A DNA stretch of 64,000 bases from JANQEU01 sp965601455 (lineage in GTDB: Bacteria; Bacteroidota; Bacteroidia; Cytophagales; Cyclobacteriaceae). Positions 25,978 through 34,876 of the stretch are shown here, piece after piece. Each line of letters begins with the position of its first letter. Position 1 is the first letter of the stretch. The position numbers and the translations under genes are program-made. The notes beneath the pieces were generated by a model. The model did no database searches. It saw only the letters and a program-made list of their open reading frames with translations, and was not told the DNA's origin. Location: positions 2,604,001-2,668,000 of the forward strand of contig OZ271831.1 of the NCBI GenBank assembly GCA_965601455.1. Direction: 5' to 3'.

Positions 25978-27840
25978 TTGAAAAGTGTGAAGGAAAAGGA
26001 TCCAACGATTCCCGGAAGACAGGCTTCAACGTTCGAAGTCCAATTGATAGACTCTCTTTACCTGGTCGGAGGTATCATTGGAGCCATAGGATTTACCTCT
26101 TCTTATTTTACTATTGAGGAAGAACTCTCCTACCGACTGATTCAGCTGACCAGTCTCTTGGTGATTGCAGCTTTCTACTTGTTCAGACGCCATCTATCCA
26201 TCCGGTTGAAGATCAATACCGTCATACTGTTAGTTCTCATCATCGTTACGAACGGCATAATAAACTCTGGTCCCAGAGCTACCGTTACTTTGCTGCTGGT
26301 CCTGGTAGCCCTATCGAGCCAGATGGTCTATTCACGACGTGTATCGATTATCATTTACCTGACCAGTATAGGTTATTATTTGACGGTTGGTCTGCTAGCG
26401 ATGCAATTTATTCCGGAGTTTCAATACACATTGAAAGCCTATTGGATCAACCATTCCATTTTTCTCACGTTGGTAGGTATGCTCATATTGGTATACATGA
26501 CCTCTCATGTTCAAAAAATGAAAGAGCTTCTTGCCCAGGTACAGGGGAAAAACGATGAATTGGAAAGGAATCGGTATGAGCTTGAGGAAACCACTAAGCT
26601 TCTTGAAGGTGCAATCGCCCACTCTCCTACCGGCATTATGATTGCTGATGCGAAACAACGTAAACTTCGTTTAGCTAACCAGGCAGCTTTTTTTGTACAT
26701 GGAAAAAAAAGCGAGTTACTTCTTGGGATCGACCCGGAAGAATACATGCAAAACTGGGAAGTCTTACATCCGGATGGAACCAGTTACGAACCAACAGAAC
26801 TCCCACTTTATCGATCGTTGGTGCTAGGTGAAGTAATATCAGGTGAAGAAGCCATTATCAAAATAAAAGGTGGTGAGGGTCACTGGATTAGCGCTAATGC
26901 TGCTCCCATAAAGGACTCCCAGGGCAAAATTCTTTCCGCGATTGTTATTTTTCATGATATCACAGAAATAAAACTAATTCTTCAAGGCCTGGAAGACCAG
27001 GTAGACCTCCGGACAAAGAAGCTACAAAAAGCCAACCGGAAACTTAAGCGACAGAAAACGGCGATGGAGAACTCGCTAGCCGAATTGAAAGCCGCTCAAT
27101 CCCAATTAATACGATCTGAAAAAATGGCCTCGTTAGGTGTTCTGATTGCAGGAGTTGGTCATGAGATCAATAACCCTTTGAATTACGTGAAGGGTGGTTT
27201 GGAAGGTATTCAACGATTGATGGACAGGAAGTCAGAATCTAACGGCGAAATACTTTCAATGATTTCCCTAATCGAAGAAGGAGTTACCCGAACATCAAGA
27301 ATTGTAAAGAGCTTATCCCATATATCCAGACAGAATACAGACTTTAGAGAAAGATGCAGTATTCATGACATCATTGAAAATTGCCTTATTGTTCTTCATA
27401 ATACCTTGAAAACCAAGGTGACCGTGGTGAAGGAATACCATAATGAGGATTTACTGATCGTCGGGAACGAAGGAAAGATGCACCAGCTTTTCATGAACCT
27501 GTTGACCAATGCAGAACAAGCGATTGTTGATTCTGGTACAATCACGATTCGAACTTTCAAGAAACGTGGAAAAGCCTACATTTCTATATCCGATGATGGT
27601 GAGGGAATACCAACCAGGAACCTTTCAAAGATTACAGATCCATTCTTCACAACCAAAGAACCCGGTCTGGGTACCGGACTAGGACTGTTCATCGTGCATT
27701 CCATACTCGAAGAGCACGGTGGAAATATTCAAATTGAATCAAAACCGGGTGAGGGTTCGACCTTCACCATTGAACTCCCACCAGAAGCTCCGAAAAATCA
27801 GGAATCAAAAATCGAAGACTTCAACCTGAAGTATAACTGA
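25978..27840 (+). CDS. PAS-domain membrane sensor histidine kinase
   Basis: A 620-residue kinase. The N-terminal 25-180 holds about six transmembrane segments, followed by a coiled coil, a PAS domain (about 205-330) with GIMIADAKQRKLRLANQAA, a second coiled coil, and a HisKA domain with phospho-acceptor His395 (GVGHEINNPLN). The ATPase domain has the N box (HQLFMNLLTNAEQA), DDGEGIP, and GLGTGLGLFIVHSILEEHGG. No in-frame ATG exists near the 5' end; translation must start at TTG 25978 or GTG 25987, because the next Met is far inside the membrane domain. No response regulator is adjacent, so it is an orphan here. The signal sensed is unknown. Confidence 0.92.
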   Translation: MKSVKEKDPTIPGRQASTFEVQLIDSLYLVGGIIGAIGFTSSYFTIEEELSYRLIQLTSLLVIAAFYLFRRHLSIRLKINTVILLVLIIVTNGIINSGPRATVTLLLVLVALSSQMVYSRRVSIIIYLTSIGYYLTVGLLAMQFIPEFQYTLKAYWINHSIFLTLVGMLILVYMTSHVQKMKELLAQVQGKNDELERNRYELEETTKLLEGAIAHSPTGIMIADAKQRKLRLANQAAFFVHGKKSELLLGIDPEEYMQNWEVLHPDGTSYEPTELPLYRSLVLGEVISGEEAIIKIKGGEGHWISANAAPIKDSQGKILSAIVIFHDITEIKLILQGLEDQVDLRTKKLQKANRKLKRQKTAMENSLAELKAAQSQLIRSEKMASLGVLIAGVGHEINNPLNYVKGGLEGIQRLMDRKSESNGEILSMISLIEEGVTRTSRIVKSLSHISRQNTDFRERCSIHDIIENCLIVLHNTLKTKVTVVKEYHNEDLLIVGNEGKMHQLFMNLLTNAEQAIVDSGTITIRTFKKRGKAYISISDDGEGIPTRNLSKITDPFFTTKEPGLGTGLGLFIVHSILEEHGGNIQIESKPGEGSTFTIELPPEAPKNQESKIEDFNLKYN

Positions 27841-28458
27841 TCACCGGGTTAGCAGCTTAAAGCCAATTTCTCGTCCGTAACCTTGGACCATTGCGAGATT
27901 GATCCAGAAAAAAGCAAACTGCTCAATCAGTTCGAACTTGTCATTACCTCCGATATCGTAGCAGTCGGAAAAACCGGCATCTTTAGCCAATTGAATCGCT
28001 AACTCCTTCCCTTTTTTACTTTCTCCACAGGTAAACATATCCAATGTCATATTATTGTAATTAGGATCAATCACATTATTGAAACCGGTAGTATTGAAGC
28101 ACTTGACAACGTCATTTGTATCGGTATTCGCCAAAATGGCATCTGCTGTATTTGAAAATCCCTCTGGACCATTCCCTCTCACGACGTTCATCGCGTCAAT
28201 GATCACCTTGTCGTTTGTATTCCCCAGCTCCTGAGCTGATTGCACCGCTTTTACAGCTGGAACTGCCATTAATAAGACTTCCGATCGAGCTACTGCTTCT
28301 GAGATGGTGTGAACCGTTGTGTTGGGATTCTCCAAAAGTGATTGCCCCTTGAAGTTGGATGTATCCCGCACACCCAGGAAAATCGTATGTCCTGCACTTG
28401 CCCATTTGGAAGCCAAGGCACCACCCACATTTCCTGTTCCAATTATTGCTATTTTCAT
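27841..28458 (-). CDS. F420-dependent NADP reductase-like NAD(P)-binding protein
   Basis: A 205-residue Rossmann protein starting MKIAIIGTGNVGGALASKW, then FLGVRDT, LLMAVPAVKAV and VIIDAMNVV. This is the layout of the NADP oxidoreductase, F420-dependent family (as in Fno/NpdG and the YrpG-like bacterial proteins). Bacteroidota do not usually make F420, so the true partner is more likely another flavin or a small-molecule substrate. Its stop abuts the kinase stop (27840/27841), a convergent pair with no gap. Confidence 0.85.
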   Translation of the reverse strand: MKIAIIGTGNVGGALASKWASAGHTIFLGVRDTSNFKGQSLLENPNTTVHTISEAVARSEVLLMAVPAVKAVQSAQELGNTNDKVIIDAMNVVRGNGPEGFSNTADAILANTDTNDVVKCFNTTGFNNVIDPNYNNMTLDMFTCGESKKGKELAIQLAKDAGFSDCYDIGGNDKFELIEQFAFFWINLAMVQGYGREIGFKLLTR

Positions 28459-28529
28459 CTGGATTCAATTTAAGTCTGTTGATAAGTCTAACCTCGTACC
28501 TTATGTATCGAATATAGTACCTTTAATCG

Positions 28530-29447
28530 ATGAATAAAGTGATTCTAAGTCTACTTACACTAACCCTCATGTCATCGATCCAAGGACAGGAAATTATAAA
28601 ATTATGGCCAAACAAGGTTCCGAATAAGAACGATAAGCAACAGCAAGAATCTTCAGAGCAGGGGGATATACTCTGGATAACCAACGTTTCGGATCCAACG
28701 ATTACCGTTTACCTGCCCACCCCCCAACTGGCTACCGGCCAGTCTGTGTTGATCTTTCCAGGTGGAGGATACGCCGGTCTTGCTTTCGACTGGGAAGGGA
28801 TTGATATTGCTAAATGGTTTAATTCCAAAGGCATAGCCGCTTTTGTTGTGAAATATCGATTGCCAGAGGATGACTATTACTCAACACCCTGGGAGGTGCC
28901 CCTTCAAGATGCACAGCGTTCCATGCGGATAGTGAGGGCTTCTGCTACTAAATGGAAAATTAACCCTGACAAAATCGGTATCATTGGATTCTCAGCGGGG
29001 GGTCACCTCGCTTCCACCCTGGGCACACATTACAATCAGGATACGTACGTTGCTGTTGATGCCTCTGATAAAGAAAGCGCCAGACCTGATTTTATGATAT
29101 TGGTTTACCCTGTAATCAGCTTCATTGACGAGAAGATACATACAGGATCGAAGGATAATCTGATTGGGAAAAAACCGGATAAGGAACTGGAAAAACTCTA
29201 TTCCAATGAGTTACAAGTCGAGGCAAATACTCCTCCCACCCTATTGATTCATGCCTCTGATGACGAAGGTGTACCTCCTGAAAACAGCCTCCTGTTCTAT
29301 CGCGCGCTAATTGCAAATAATGTCCCTGCGGAGATGCACATATACCCTTACGGTGGTCATGGTTTCTCCCTCGCTACCGGGCGTGGTTACCTTTCAACCT
29401 GGCCCGATCGAATGGCCGACTGGTTGGAGGCAGATAAGAAAGAATAA
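28530..29447 (+). CDS. Secreted alpha/beta hydrolase (acetylxylan-esterase-like)
   Basis: A 305-residue protein with a signal peptide (NKVILSLLTLTLMSSIQG). The alpha/beta-hydrolase core shows the oxyanion loop GGGYAGLAFDWEG, nucleophile Ser155 in GFSAGGHLAST, an acid region HASDDEGVPPENS and the catalytic His in YPYGGHGFSLATG. It matches the esterase/lipase proteins often annotated as acetylxylan esterase or xylanase B in Bacteroidota. It probably deacylates a polysaccharide or small ester in the periplasm. It stands alone, divergent from the F420-reductase-like gene. Confidence 0.88.
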   Translation: MNKVILSLLTLTLMSSIQGQEIIKLWPNKVPNKNDKQQQESSEQGDILWITNVSDPTITVYLPTPQLATGQSVLIFPGGGYAGLAFDWEGIDIAKWFNSKGIAAFVVKYRLPEDDYYSTPWEVPLQDAQRSMRIVRASATKWKINPDKIGIIGFSAGGHLASTLGTHYNQDTYVAVDASDKESARPDFMILVYPVISFIDEKIHTGSKDNLIGKKPDKELEKLYSNELQVEANTPPTLLIHASDDEGVPPENSLLFYRALIANNVPAEMHIYPYGGHGFSLATGRGYLSTWPDRMADWLEADKKE

Positions 29448-29506
29448 TAAGATCGCTTGAGGTACGGCCAATAATCTCCAAACTGACTTAAGATGGAAAG
29501 AATCAG

Positions 29507-30496
29507 TCAGGCCAGGGATGTCCAGATTTTCTCTATAAGCGCCCTGGTGGCTTTGATCCCCTCCGATTCATTTAATAGTTTTCCTTCGTATTCGATTCCG
29601 ATGTAACCATCGAATCCTGAAGATTTGACTATGGAAAGCATTTTGTTGTAGTCAATCATCAAGTGCTCTCCGTCATCATTAAAATTATAAGACTTCGCGC
29701 TCACGCCTTTTGCAAAAGGCAGCAGTCCACTAACTCCTTCATAATGATCGGTCAACAAGTCGCAATCTTCATTCTGTGTACTGCCCCATTTGGCTCCCAT
29801 GCACCAATTACCGAAATCCGGTAACGTACCTGCATTGTCCATATCCACTCTGGTTATGACACCGGATACCCATACCGGGTCCGAACTGTATAACCCATGA
29901 TTTTCAATTAGTATGTTGATACCTTTCGATTGGGCATACAAACACAAGGCACGCAGGCCGTTGATCATGGCCGCCTGTACCTCTTCCTTTTCGCCCTCTC
30001 CGAAAGCATTCACACGTATGGAGTGGCAACCCAGTATGGCTGCGGCATCTACCCATTTGAAATGATTAACAACCGCTGATTTCCTGGCTTCCGGATCAGG
30101 GTTTCCAAGGTCTCCTTCATCATCTACCATGATCAACAGGTTAGTTATGCCCACATCACGAGTTTGTTTAGCCATATTTTCCCAAAATACAGTATTCTCT
30201 GCCTGCTGCAGGTAAAAACCGTTAACGTACTCCACGGCCGAGAATCCAAAGTCACTTTTTGCCGTGAAAGGAAAATCCTCAGGATCCAGAAGCCCTTCTT
30301 CGATGGTACGATGGAGAGACCACTGGGCCAGGGAGAGTTTAAGCGAGGGATCAACCGGGATTACTTTTTCTTCTGTTGCTTCACTTTTCGACGATTGGGT
30401 GCAGGAAGCCAAGAGGGACGGAATCGCTGGAGAAACCACCGGCAACCAGGCAGCCCTTTTTAAGAATAACCTTCTTTCTTCGGTCATGTTTTTCAC
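29507..30496 (-). CDS. Tat-exported lipoprotein sugar isomerase/epimerase (TIM barrel)
   Basis: This 329-residue protein has a twin-arginine signal (ERRLFLKRAAWL, Arg8-Arg9) followed by a lipobox at Cys32 (LLASC), so it should be exported folded and lipid-anchored. The rest is a xylose-isomerase-like TIM barrel with metal-site glutamates and histidines in LIENHGLYSSD and IGIEYEGK. Exported relatives occur in the Bacteroidota pathways that process 3-keto sugars outside the cytoplasm. The nearest plausible partner is the DUF1080 lipoprotein at 44 kb, not a neighbour. Met4 is an alternative start. Confidence 0.88.
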   Translation of the reverse strand: MKNMTEERRLFLKRAAWLPVVSPAIPSLLASCTQSSKSEATEEKVIPVDPSLKLSLAQWSLHRTIEEGLLDPEDFPFTAKSDFGFSAVEYVNGFYLQQAENTVFWENMAKQTRDVGITNLLIMVDDEGDLGNPDPEARKSAVVNHFKWVDAAAILGCHSIRVNAFGEGEKEEVQAAMINGLRALCLYAQSKGINILIENHGLYSSDPVWVSGVITRVDMDNAGTLPDFGNWCMGAKWGSTQNEDCDLLTDHYEGVSGLLPFAKGVSAKSYNFNDDGEHLMIDYNKMLSIVKSSGFDGYIGIEYEGKLLNESEGIKATRALIEKIWTSLA

Positions 30497-30547
30497 TGGT
30501 TTCGCTAGCTAAAGATAAAAGATTCCGGAGTCAATTATATTTACGAT

Positions 30548-31198
30548 ATGAAGCATACCCTTCTTCCCATTCTTCTGTTCCTGGTCTCCAGTATCGGCAT
30601 GGCTCAGACCGACGCCCGGGAAATTCTTGAACGTTCTATCCAATATCACGACCCTGATGGATCCTGGTCTACTCTGAACCGTCAATTTAATTTTCGTGAA
30701 AATCGACCCGATGGATCGACCCGGTCCACTACGGTCAAAATCGATAACAACAAAGGCTACGTGAAAGTCAACCGGAATGCAGAAATGATAGTGGCGATGA
30801 CCCTCAATGATTGTGAATTGATTAAGGGCGATAAGGACTGTGAGTATGCCTCCATGATCCGCAACTATTATCTCTACCTTTGGGGGCTACCAATGAAACT
30901 ACTCGATGAAGGAACACCTCTAGATTCGGAAGTTGTAGAAACACAATACCAGGGGATTGCCTGTTACCAGCTCCGAGTGCCTTATGAGAAAGATACCTGG
31001 TACTTCTTCATTGATCGTGACACCTATCGCATGGTTGCCTACATGTTTTATAAGGACGAAGCTGCCAAAAAAGGGGAGTACATTCTACTCGATAAAGAAT
31101 TGACTGCCGAAGGCATGAAAATACCAAAAGAACGAAGCTGGTATACCCTTCCGGATAGCACGTACCTGGCAACAGACGTGTTGATTTCAGTCAGATAA
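30548..31198 (+). CDS. DUF6503-like secreted protein (lipoprotein-sorting-like fold)
   Basis: A 216-residue protein with a signal peptide (KHTLLPILLFLVSSIGMA, cut near Gln20). Features such as AREILERSIQYHDPDGSW near the N-terminus and CYQLRVPYEKDTWYFFIDRDT later resemble the DUF6503 family, thought to share the half-barrel LolA-like fold. The function is unknown; a periplasmic lipid- or lipoprotein-binding role is inference. It is divergent from the Tat lipoprotein gene across 51 bp. Confidence 0.75.
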   Translation: MKHTLLPILLFLVSSIGMAQTDAREILERSIQYHDPDGSWSTLNRQFNFRENRPDGSTRSTTVKIDNNKGYVKVNRNAEMIVAMTLNDCELIKGDKDCEYASMIRNYYLYLWGLPMKLLDEGTPLDSEVVETQYQGIACYQLRVPYEKDTWYFFIDRDTYRMVAYMFYKDEAAKKGEYILLDKELTAEGMKIPKERSWYTLPDSTYLATDVLISVR

Positions 31199-31214
31199 GG
31201 TTCCGATTCTTGTT

Positions 31215-32906
31215 TCAGATGTCGGCCTGGTATACGACGCTGCCATCAACGATGGTGTAGAGCACTTCCGTCTGTAACCATTCTTCAGGTTCGGTCTCAA
31301 AAAGATCGGTATCCAGGACTGTGAAATCCGCAAACTTTCCTACTTCGATGGTTCCTTTTCTAGACTCCTCAAAAGCAGAGAAACTCGCCCCCCAGGTGTA
31401 AGCTTTTAATGCTTCCTCCAGGCCAATTCGTTCCTCCGGAAACCAACCGGAATCCGGTTTTCCCTGAAGTGTTTGTCGCGTGACAGCAGCATACAGCCCG
31501 TAAATAGGGCTTATGGGATAATACGAAGCATTTGTCCCCGGCCAATCCGATCCAAACGAAAGGATGCTTCCAGCTTCACGTAATGACTTAAAGGCATATG
31601 CTCCTTTGCATCGCTCATATCCAATGCGTTCTTCCATCCATCTCATATCATCCGTTACATGGTACGGTTGGACCTCAGCTACAATATTTCTTCCCTTGAA
31701 ACGAGGCATATCATCCGGATGAATGACCTGTGCATGTACCAGGCGAAAACGTCGGTCTTTTTCACCGTTGACCAAGTCCATTGTATCGAGAATATCCAGC
31801 AATATTGAATTGGCTTCGTCACCAATAGCATGAATTCTCATTTGAATGCCTCCGGCATCGGCTTTCAATATCATTGACTTGAATTGATCCATATCTTGGG
31901 AAAACTCACGCCATCCTCCACGCCACTCCCTCAGTTCTACTGAGTTGTCAGAATATGGCTCATAAAATCGAGCTGTCCGACCACCCATTATGCCGTCAAT
32001 ATGTGTTTTCAAAGTACCGAAAGCGAACCAGTCATCCCCGGCTGGCAATGGTCCCGAAAGATTGTCCCAGTCTATTACCCAGCCTTCCTCAATCATCATT
32101 TCGTAATCAGAGAGCCTGCTGGGACTGAAATTAATGCGGCAAGTCAGTGAGTCCCTTTCTCGTAAATACCGATAAATGTCCATCTGATCCAGGGGAGACA
32201 TGTCCTGGACCGTGGTCACACCAAATCTCCTGATCTCTTCAAGCCCCCTTTTGGTTTCCGCCAGCCGCTGATCAAAGGATTTTTTGGGTATTCGTTCCAG
32301 TGCACGTAACATCCTCGCACCTGTGAGGATACCGTCTTCGCTTTCCAGATTCAGGTATTCCAATGCCAGCGAATTAGCGAGGCCCATTTTTCGATCGTAA
32401 CGGGAAACCAATACCGGGTAATTGCCGGTAATGGAGTCTATCATGTCCTTGTGCGGTTGAAAAGTAGCAGCGTTTCTCTCCATGCCGTCAGAACCCATCG
32501 ACCAGGCCTCGTAGGCCCCCCAATCTCCCCGGGTAATCCAGGATCCAGCAGGCAATCGATCTCGGGTTTTACGGATCTCATTGATGAATTTCTCTGTGGA
32601 ATTAACTTCTAAAAGATTGGCATTCAATAGCAGGTGACCGGCCGAAGAGAAGTGGATGTGACTGTCATTAAAACCGGGAACTGTAAGGGCCCCATTCAGG
32701 TTGATTTCCTGTTTACTGGTAGGAGCCGTTCCTTTACCCATGCCGGATATTTTCCCACCTTCAACCGACACCCAATCTACCCAGGGTGACTCACTTACCC
32801 CCGTCCAGATCTTGCCATTAGCCAAAACCATGTCGGGTTGTTTGTCAGGAGTATCACATGAAAAAAGAACGAATAGGATTAGCGTCGCAGGTAGGTAAAT
32901 CTTCAT
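31215..32906 (-). CDS. Amidohydrolase-family lipoprotein (YtcJ-like)
   Basis: A 563-residue protein with a lipoprotein signal ending at Cys17 (LFVLFSC). It has the amidohydrolase_3 pattern of YtcJ-like enzymes: metal ligands NDSHIHFSS, a HAIGDEANSI motif, RLVHAQVIHPDDM, and SFGSDWPGTNASYYPISPIY. The C-terminus returns to the small beta sandwich with GKFADFTVLDTDLF. Such proteins hydrolyse amide or N-acyl bonds with bound metal; the natural substrate is unknown. It is probably a periplasm-facing lipoprotein. Its stop lies 16 bp from that of the convergent DUF6503-like gene. Confidence 0.9.
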   Translation of the reverse strand: MKIYLPATLILFVLFSCDTPDKQPDMVLANGKIWTGVSESPWVDWVSVEGGKISGMGKGTAPTSKQEINLNGALTVPGFNDSHIHFSSAGHLLLNANLLEVNSTEKFINEIRKTRDRLPAGSWITRGDWGAYEAWSMGSDGMERNAATFQPHKDMIDSITGNYPVLVSRYDRKMGLANSLALEYLNLESEDGILTGARMLRALERIPKKSFDQRLAETKRGLEEIRRFGVTTVQDMSPLDQMDIYRYLRERDSLTCRINFSPSRLSDYEMMIEEGWVIDWDNLSGPLPAGDDWFAFGTLKTHIDGIMGGRTARFYEPYSDNSVELREWRGGWREFSQDMDQFKSMILKADAGGIQMRIHAIGDEANSILLDILDTMDLVNGEKDRRFRLVHAQVIHPDDMPRFKGRNIVAEVQPYHVTDDMRWMEERIGYERCKGAYAFKSLREAGSILSFGSDWPGTNASYYPISPIYGLYAAVTRQTLQGKPDSGWFPEERIGLEEALKAYTWGASFSAFEESRKGTIEVGKFADFTVLDTDLFETEPEEWLQTEVLYTIVDGSVVYQADI

Positions 32907-33041
32907 GGTTGAGGTCTGATATAGAAGCTTTAAGATAGTTGATCGGGCTCGGATATGAAACTTGTGAAAACCTCAAAAACGTCTTTTTTATGGTATCTAG
33001 ACCGAAAAAGGTCATAAAAAAACTTAAAAATCCTGCCAAGA

Positions 33042-33059
33042 CGGTATGTAGTCATACCG
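33042..33059 (+). promoter_or_regulatory. Stem-loop upstream of the T9SS repeat-protein gene
   Basis: A perfect 7-bp inverted repeat CGGTATG/CATACCG with a 4-base loop lies 56 bp before the start codon. No T-tract follows. It could be a regulator site or a 5'-UTR structure; the role is unknown. Confidence 0.35.
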
Positions 33060-33114
33060 GTGGGTAATGTTGTTAAACTACGTTTAATTTGTACTTAACC
33101 GCGAATTAAAAAAC

Positions 33115-34311
33115 ATGACTAGTAAACCAACGCTTGTAATCCTGCTATTGCTATGGGCAATTGTGGGTATGGCTGCTTGTCCTACACCTGATTTTCTTAA
33201 CCGGTTCAATACTGGTAATGATGCAGTAGACGGAACGGATGTCTGTGGTTACACAGGAGACTTCTCTGTACGAAATAACCGCACGTTGACGATATACGGC
33301 GATTTCACCATAACGGGAAACTGGACCATCTACGGAACGCTCAATATTGAGGGTAACATTACCGTGACCGGCAATCTGACCATTGATGGTGACGGAGAAC
33401 TAACCATGACTTCTGGATCGAATTTGAACATTGATGGTAATTTCACCAACGGAGGTTTCTTTTCAGCTTTGGCTGTTGGTTTAGGAGGTGATCCACAGCA
33501 GGGAGGATCTTCAGCCGGTACGATCACCGTAGGTGGCGATTTTACAAACAACGAAAGTGGAGATTTCACTATCAGTGATGGAGGTCTTCTGAACGTTACA
33601 GGTGATGTCACGGTGGGTGCCGGCTCGACGTTAACTATTGACGAAGGTGGTACGCTGAATGGAAACACGGTCACCAATAACGGTACATTGAATCAACCTT
33701 CGGATGCTACCTGTACGGACGGATGTTGCGGAGATCAGTGCGCTACCCTTCCCGTTGAGCTAGTAGACTTTAACGGATACTTCGAAAGTGGAGCAATTGT
33801 TATTAACTGGTCAACGGTTACCGAAATTAACAACGACTATTTTGAAGTGAGGAAGTCAACCAACGGTGAAGATTTCAGTGTTATCGGAATTGTGGACGGT
33901 AATGGCGATCACAGCGGTTTGCTTGAATACCAATTCACAGATTATGGAATCACTTCGCAAAACAATTTTTATCAATTGCGACAAGTAGATTTCGATGGTC
34001 AGAATGAAATCTTCCCTACCATTTTCATCAAAGCCGATGACACCGGAGGTCCAGGTACATTAACGGTGTATCCAAACCCAGCCGTGGATGGCCAATTAAA
34101 CCTCAGCTACAGTGGTTCCGTAGACTCAAACCTACCGAGGGTAATGCTTTTCGACATGAGAGGTAACCTGGTGATGGAAAAAACACTTCAACAAAATTCT
34201 CAAACCTGGCAGCTAAATCAGGACGTGGGTCATCTTCTAAAGGGGGTGTATATCCTCAAATTTGTGAACGGAGATGACGTATTTACTCAGAAGCTACTTC
34301 TCAACCCCTAA
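33115..34311 (+). CDS. T9SS-exported repeat protein with C-terminal sorting domain
   Basis: A 398-residue secreted protein. A signal peptide (PTLVILLLLWAIVGMAACP) is followed by about 12 short imperfect repeats (residues 45-200) of the type GDFTITGNWTIYGTLNIEG, GNLTIDGDGELTMTSG and GDVTVGAGSTLTIDEGG, which should fold as a beta-solenoid. A short Cys-rich linker (CTDGCCGDQCATLP) leads to a beta-sandwich region, and the end is a type IX type-A sorting domain (VYPNPAVDGQLNLSYSG ... KGVYILKFVNGD ... QKLLLNP). It is therefore a surface or released protein, likely adhesive or structural. The gene stands alone. Confidence 0.88.
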   Translation: MTSKPTLVILLLLWAIVGMAACPTPDFLNRFNTGNDAVDGTDVCGYTGDFSVRNNRTLTIYGDFTITGNWTIYGTLNIEGNITVTGNLTIDGDGELTMTSGSNLNIDGNFTNGGFFSALAVGLGGDPQQGGSSAGTITVGGDFTNNESGDFTISDGGLLNVTGDVTVGAGSTLTIDEGGTLNGNTVTNNGTLNQPSDATCTDGCCGDQCATLPVELVDFNGYFESGAIVINWSTVTEINNDYFEVRKSTNGEDFSVIGIVDGNGDHSGLLEYQFTDYGITSQNNFYQLRQVDFDGQNEIFPTIFIKADDTGGPGTLTVYPNPAVDGQLNLSYSGSVDSNLPRVMLFDMRGNLVMEKTLQQNSQTWQLNQDVGHLLKGVYILKFVNGDDVFTQKLLLNP

Positions 34312-34876
34312 TCGCTGTTAGAGGAACTCATCCCTTTCATCACCACTTCAATAGCATACAATAGTAGTGGTGTATAAAGACGATAAAAATTGATTCAAAC
34401 AGGTATTGGTAAAATAGACCTGAAACTCCAGATCTGTCGACGTTTCTATTGACAAATGGCAGGCAAGGAAAAAAGGGAGAGCGTTACCGGTCGTCCATCC
34501 GGTAACGCTCAGAAACTCCCTGTAGCAATTGTGGCGAGTACAATCTGCATAGTATAAAGGCGCTAACCTTATGCAGTATGACATCTCCTTGAAGCAAGGA
34601 TAAGAAAGATTTTTTTTCAGTCCGTTGTTTGTGAAGTCTACAATCCGTCTACAGCAAAAATCGTAAGAGAAATGCGTGTCTACAAAATTTGATGAAAGAT
34701 GGATTTTGAGAACAGCGGCTTATATTTTGAGGTATCCACTTTAGTTATTCTCGATGAATGGGAGATCTTTATGTTGTAGGATATAGCGAGAATTAACAAT
34801 AGTTTATTCTTGTATGCTGCAGATAACTGAGCTCAAACACCTATACGGAAATTAATTTCTATTGTCCCTTTGTCCA
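34312..34876. other. 565-bp non-coding gap with inverted repeats
   Basis: I find no convincing gene here. It holds an imperfect hairpin at 34341-34372 (CACCACT/AGTGGTG) soon after the T9SS gene, which might end its transcript although no T-run follows, and the strong 12-bp hairpin listed separately. A 78-codon open frame on the minus strand (34348-34584) covers both hairpins and looks like chance. Confidence 0.6.
34479..34510 (-). terminator. Strong GC-rich hairpin, terminator-like on the minus strand
   Basis: GAGCGTTACCGG and CCGGTAACGCTC form a perfect 12-bp stem with an 8-base loop. On the minus strand it is followed by CTCCC and six T's, which fits an intrinsic terminator, yet no recognised minus-strand gene lies just upstream of it. 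It may end an unseen RNA or be a relic. Confidence 0.5.

Noticed and set aside
33330..33677. 115-codon minus-strand frame inside the T9SS gene
   Set aside because: Its Pro/Val/Ser-rich repeats simply mirror the repeats on the coding strand.
34479..34510. Integron attC site
   Set aside because: The hairpin is strong, but the attC core sites (GTTRRRY and RYYYAAC) are absent and no cassette array or integrase is seen.
34348..34584. 78-codon minus-strand frame in the gap after the T9SS gene
   Set aside because: It runs through both inverted repeats, has no recognisable domain, and looks like chance.
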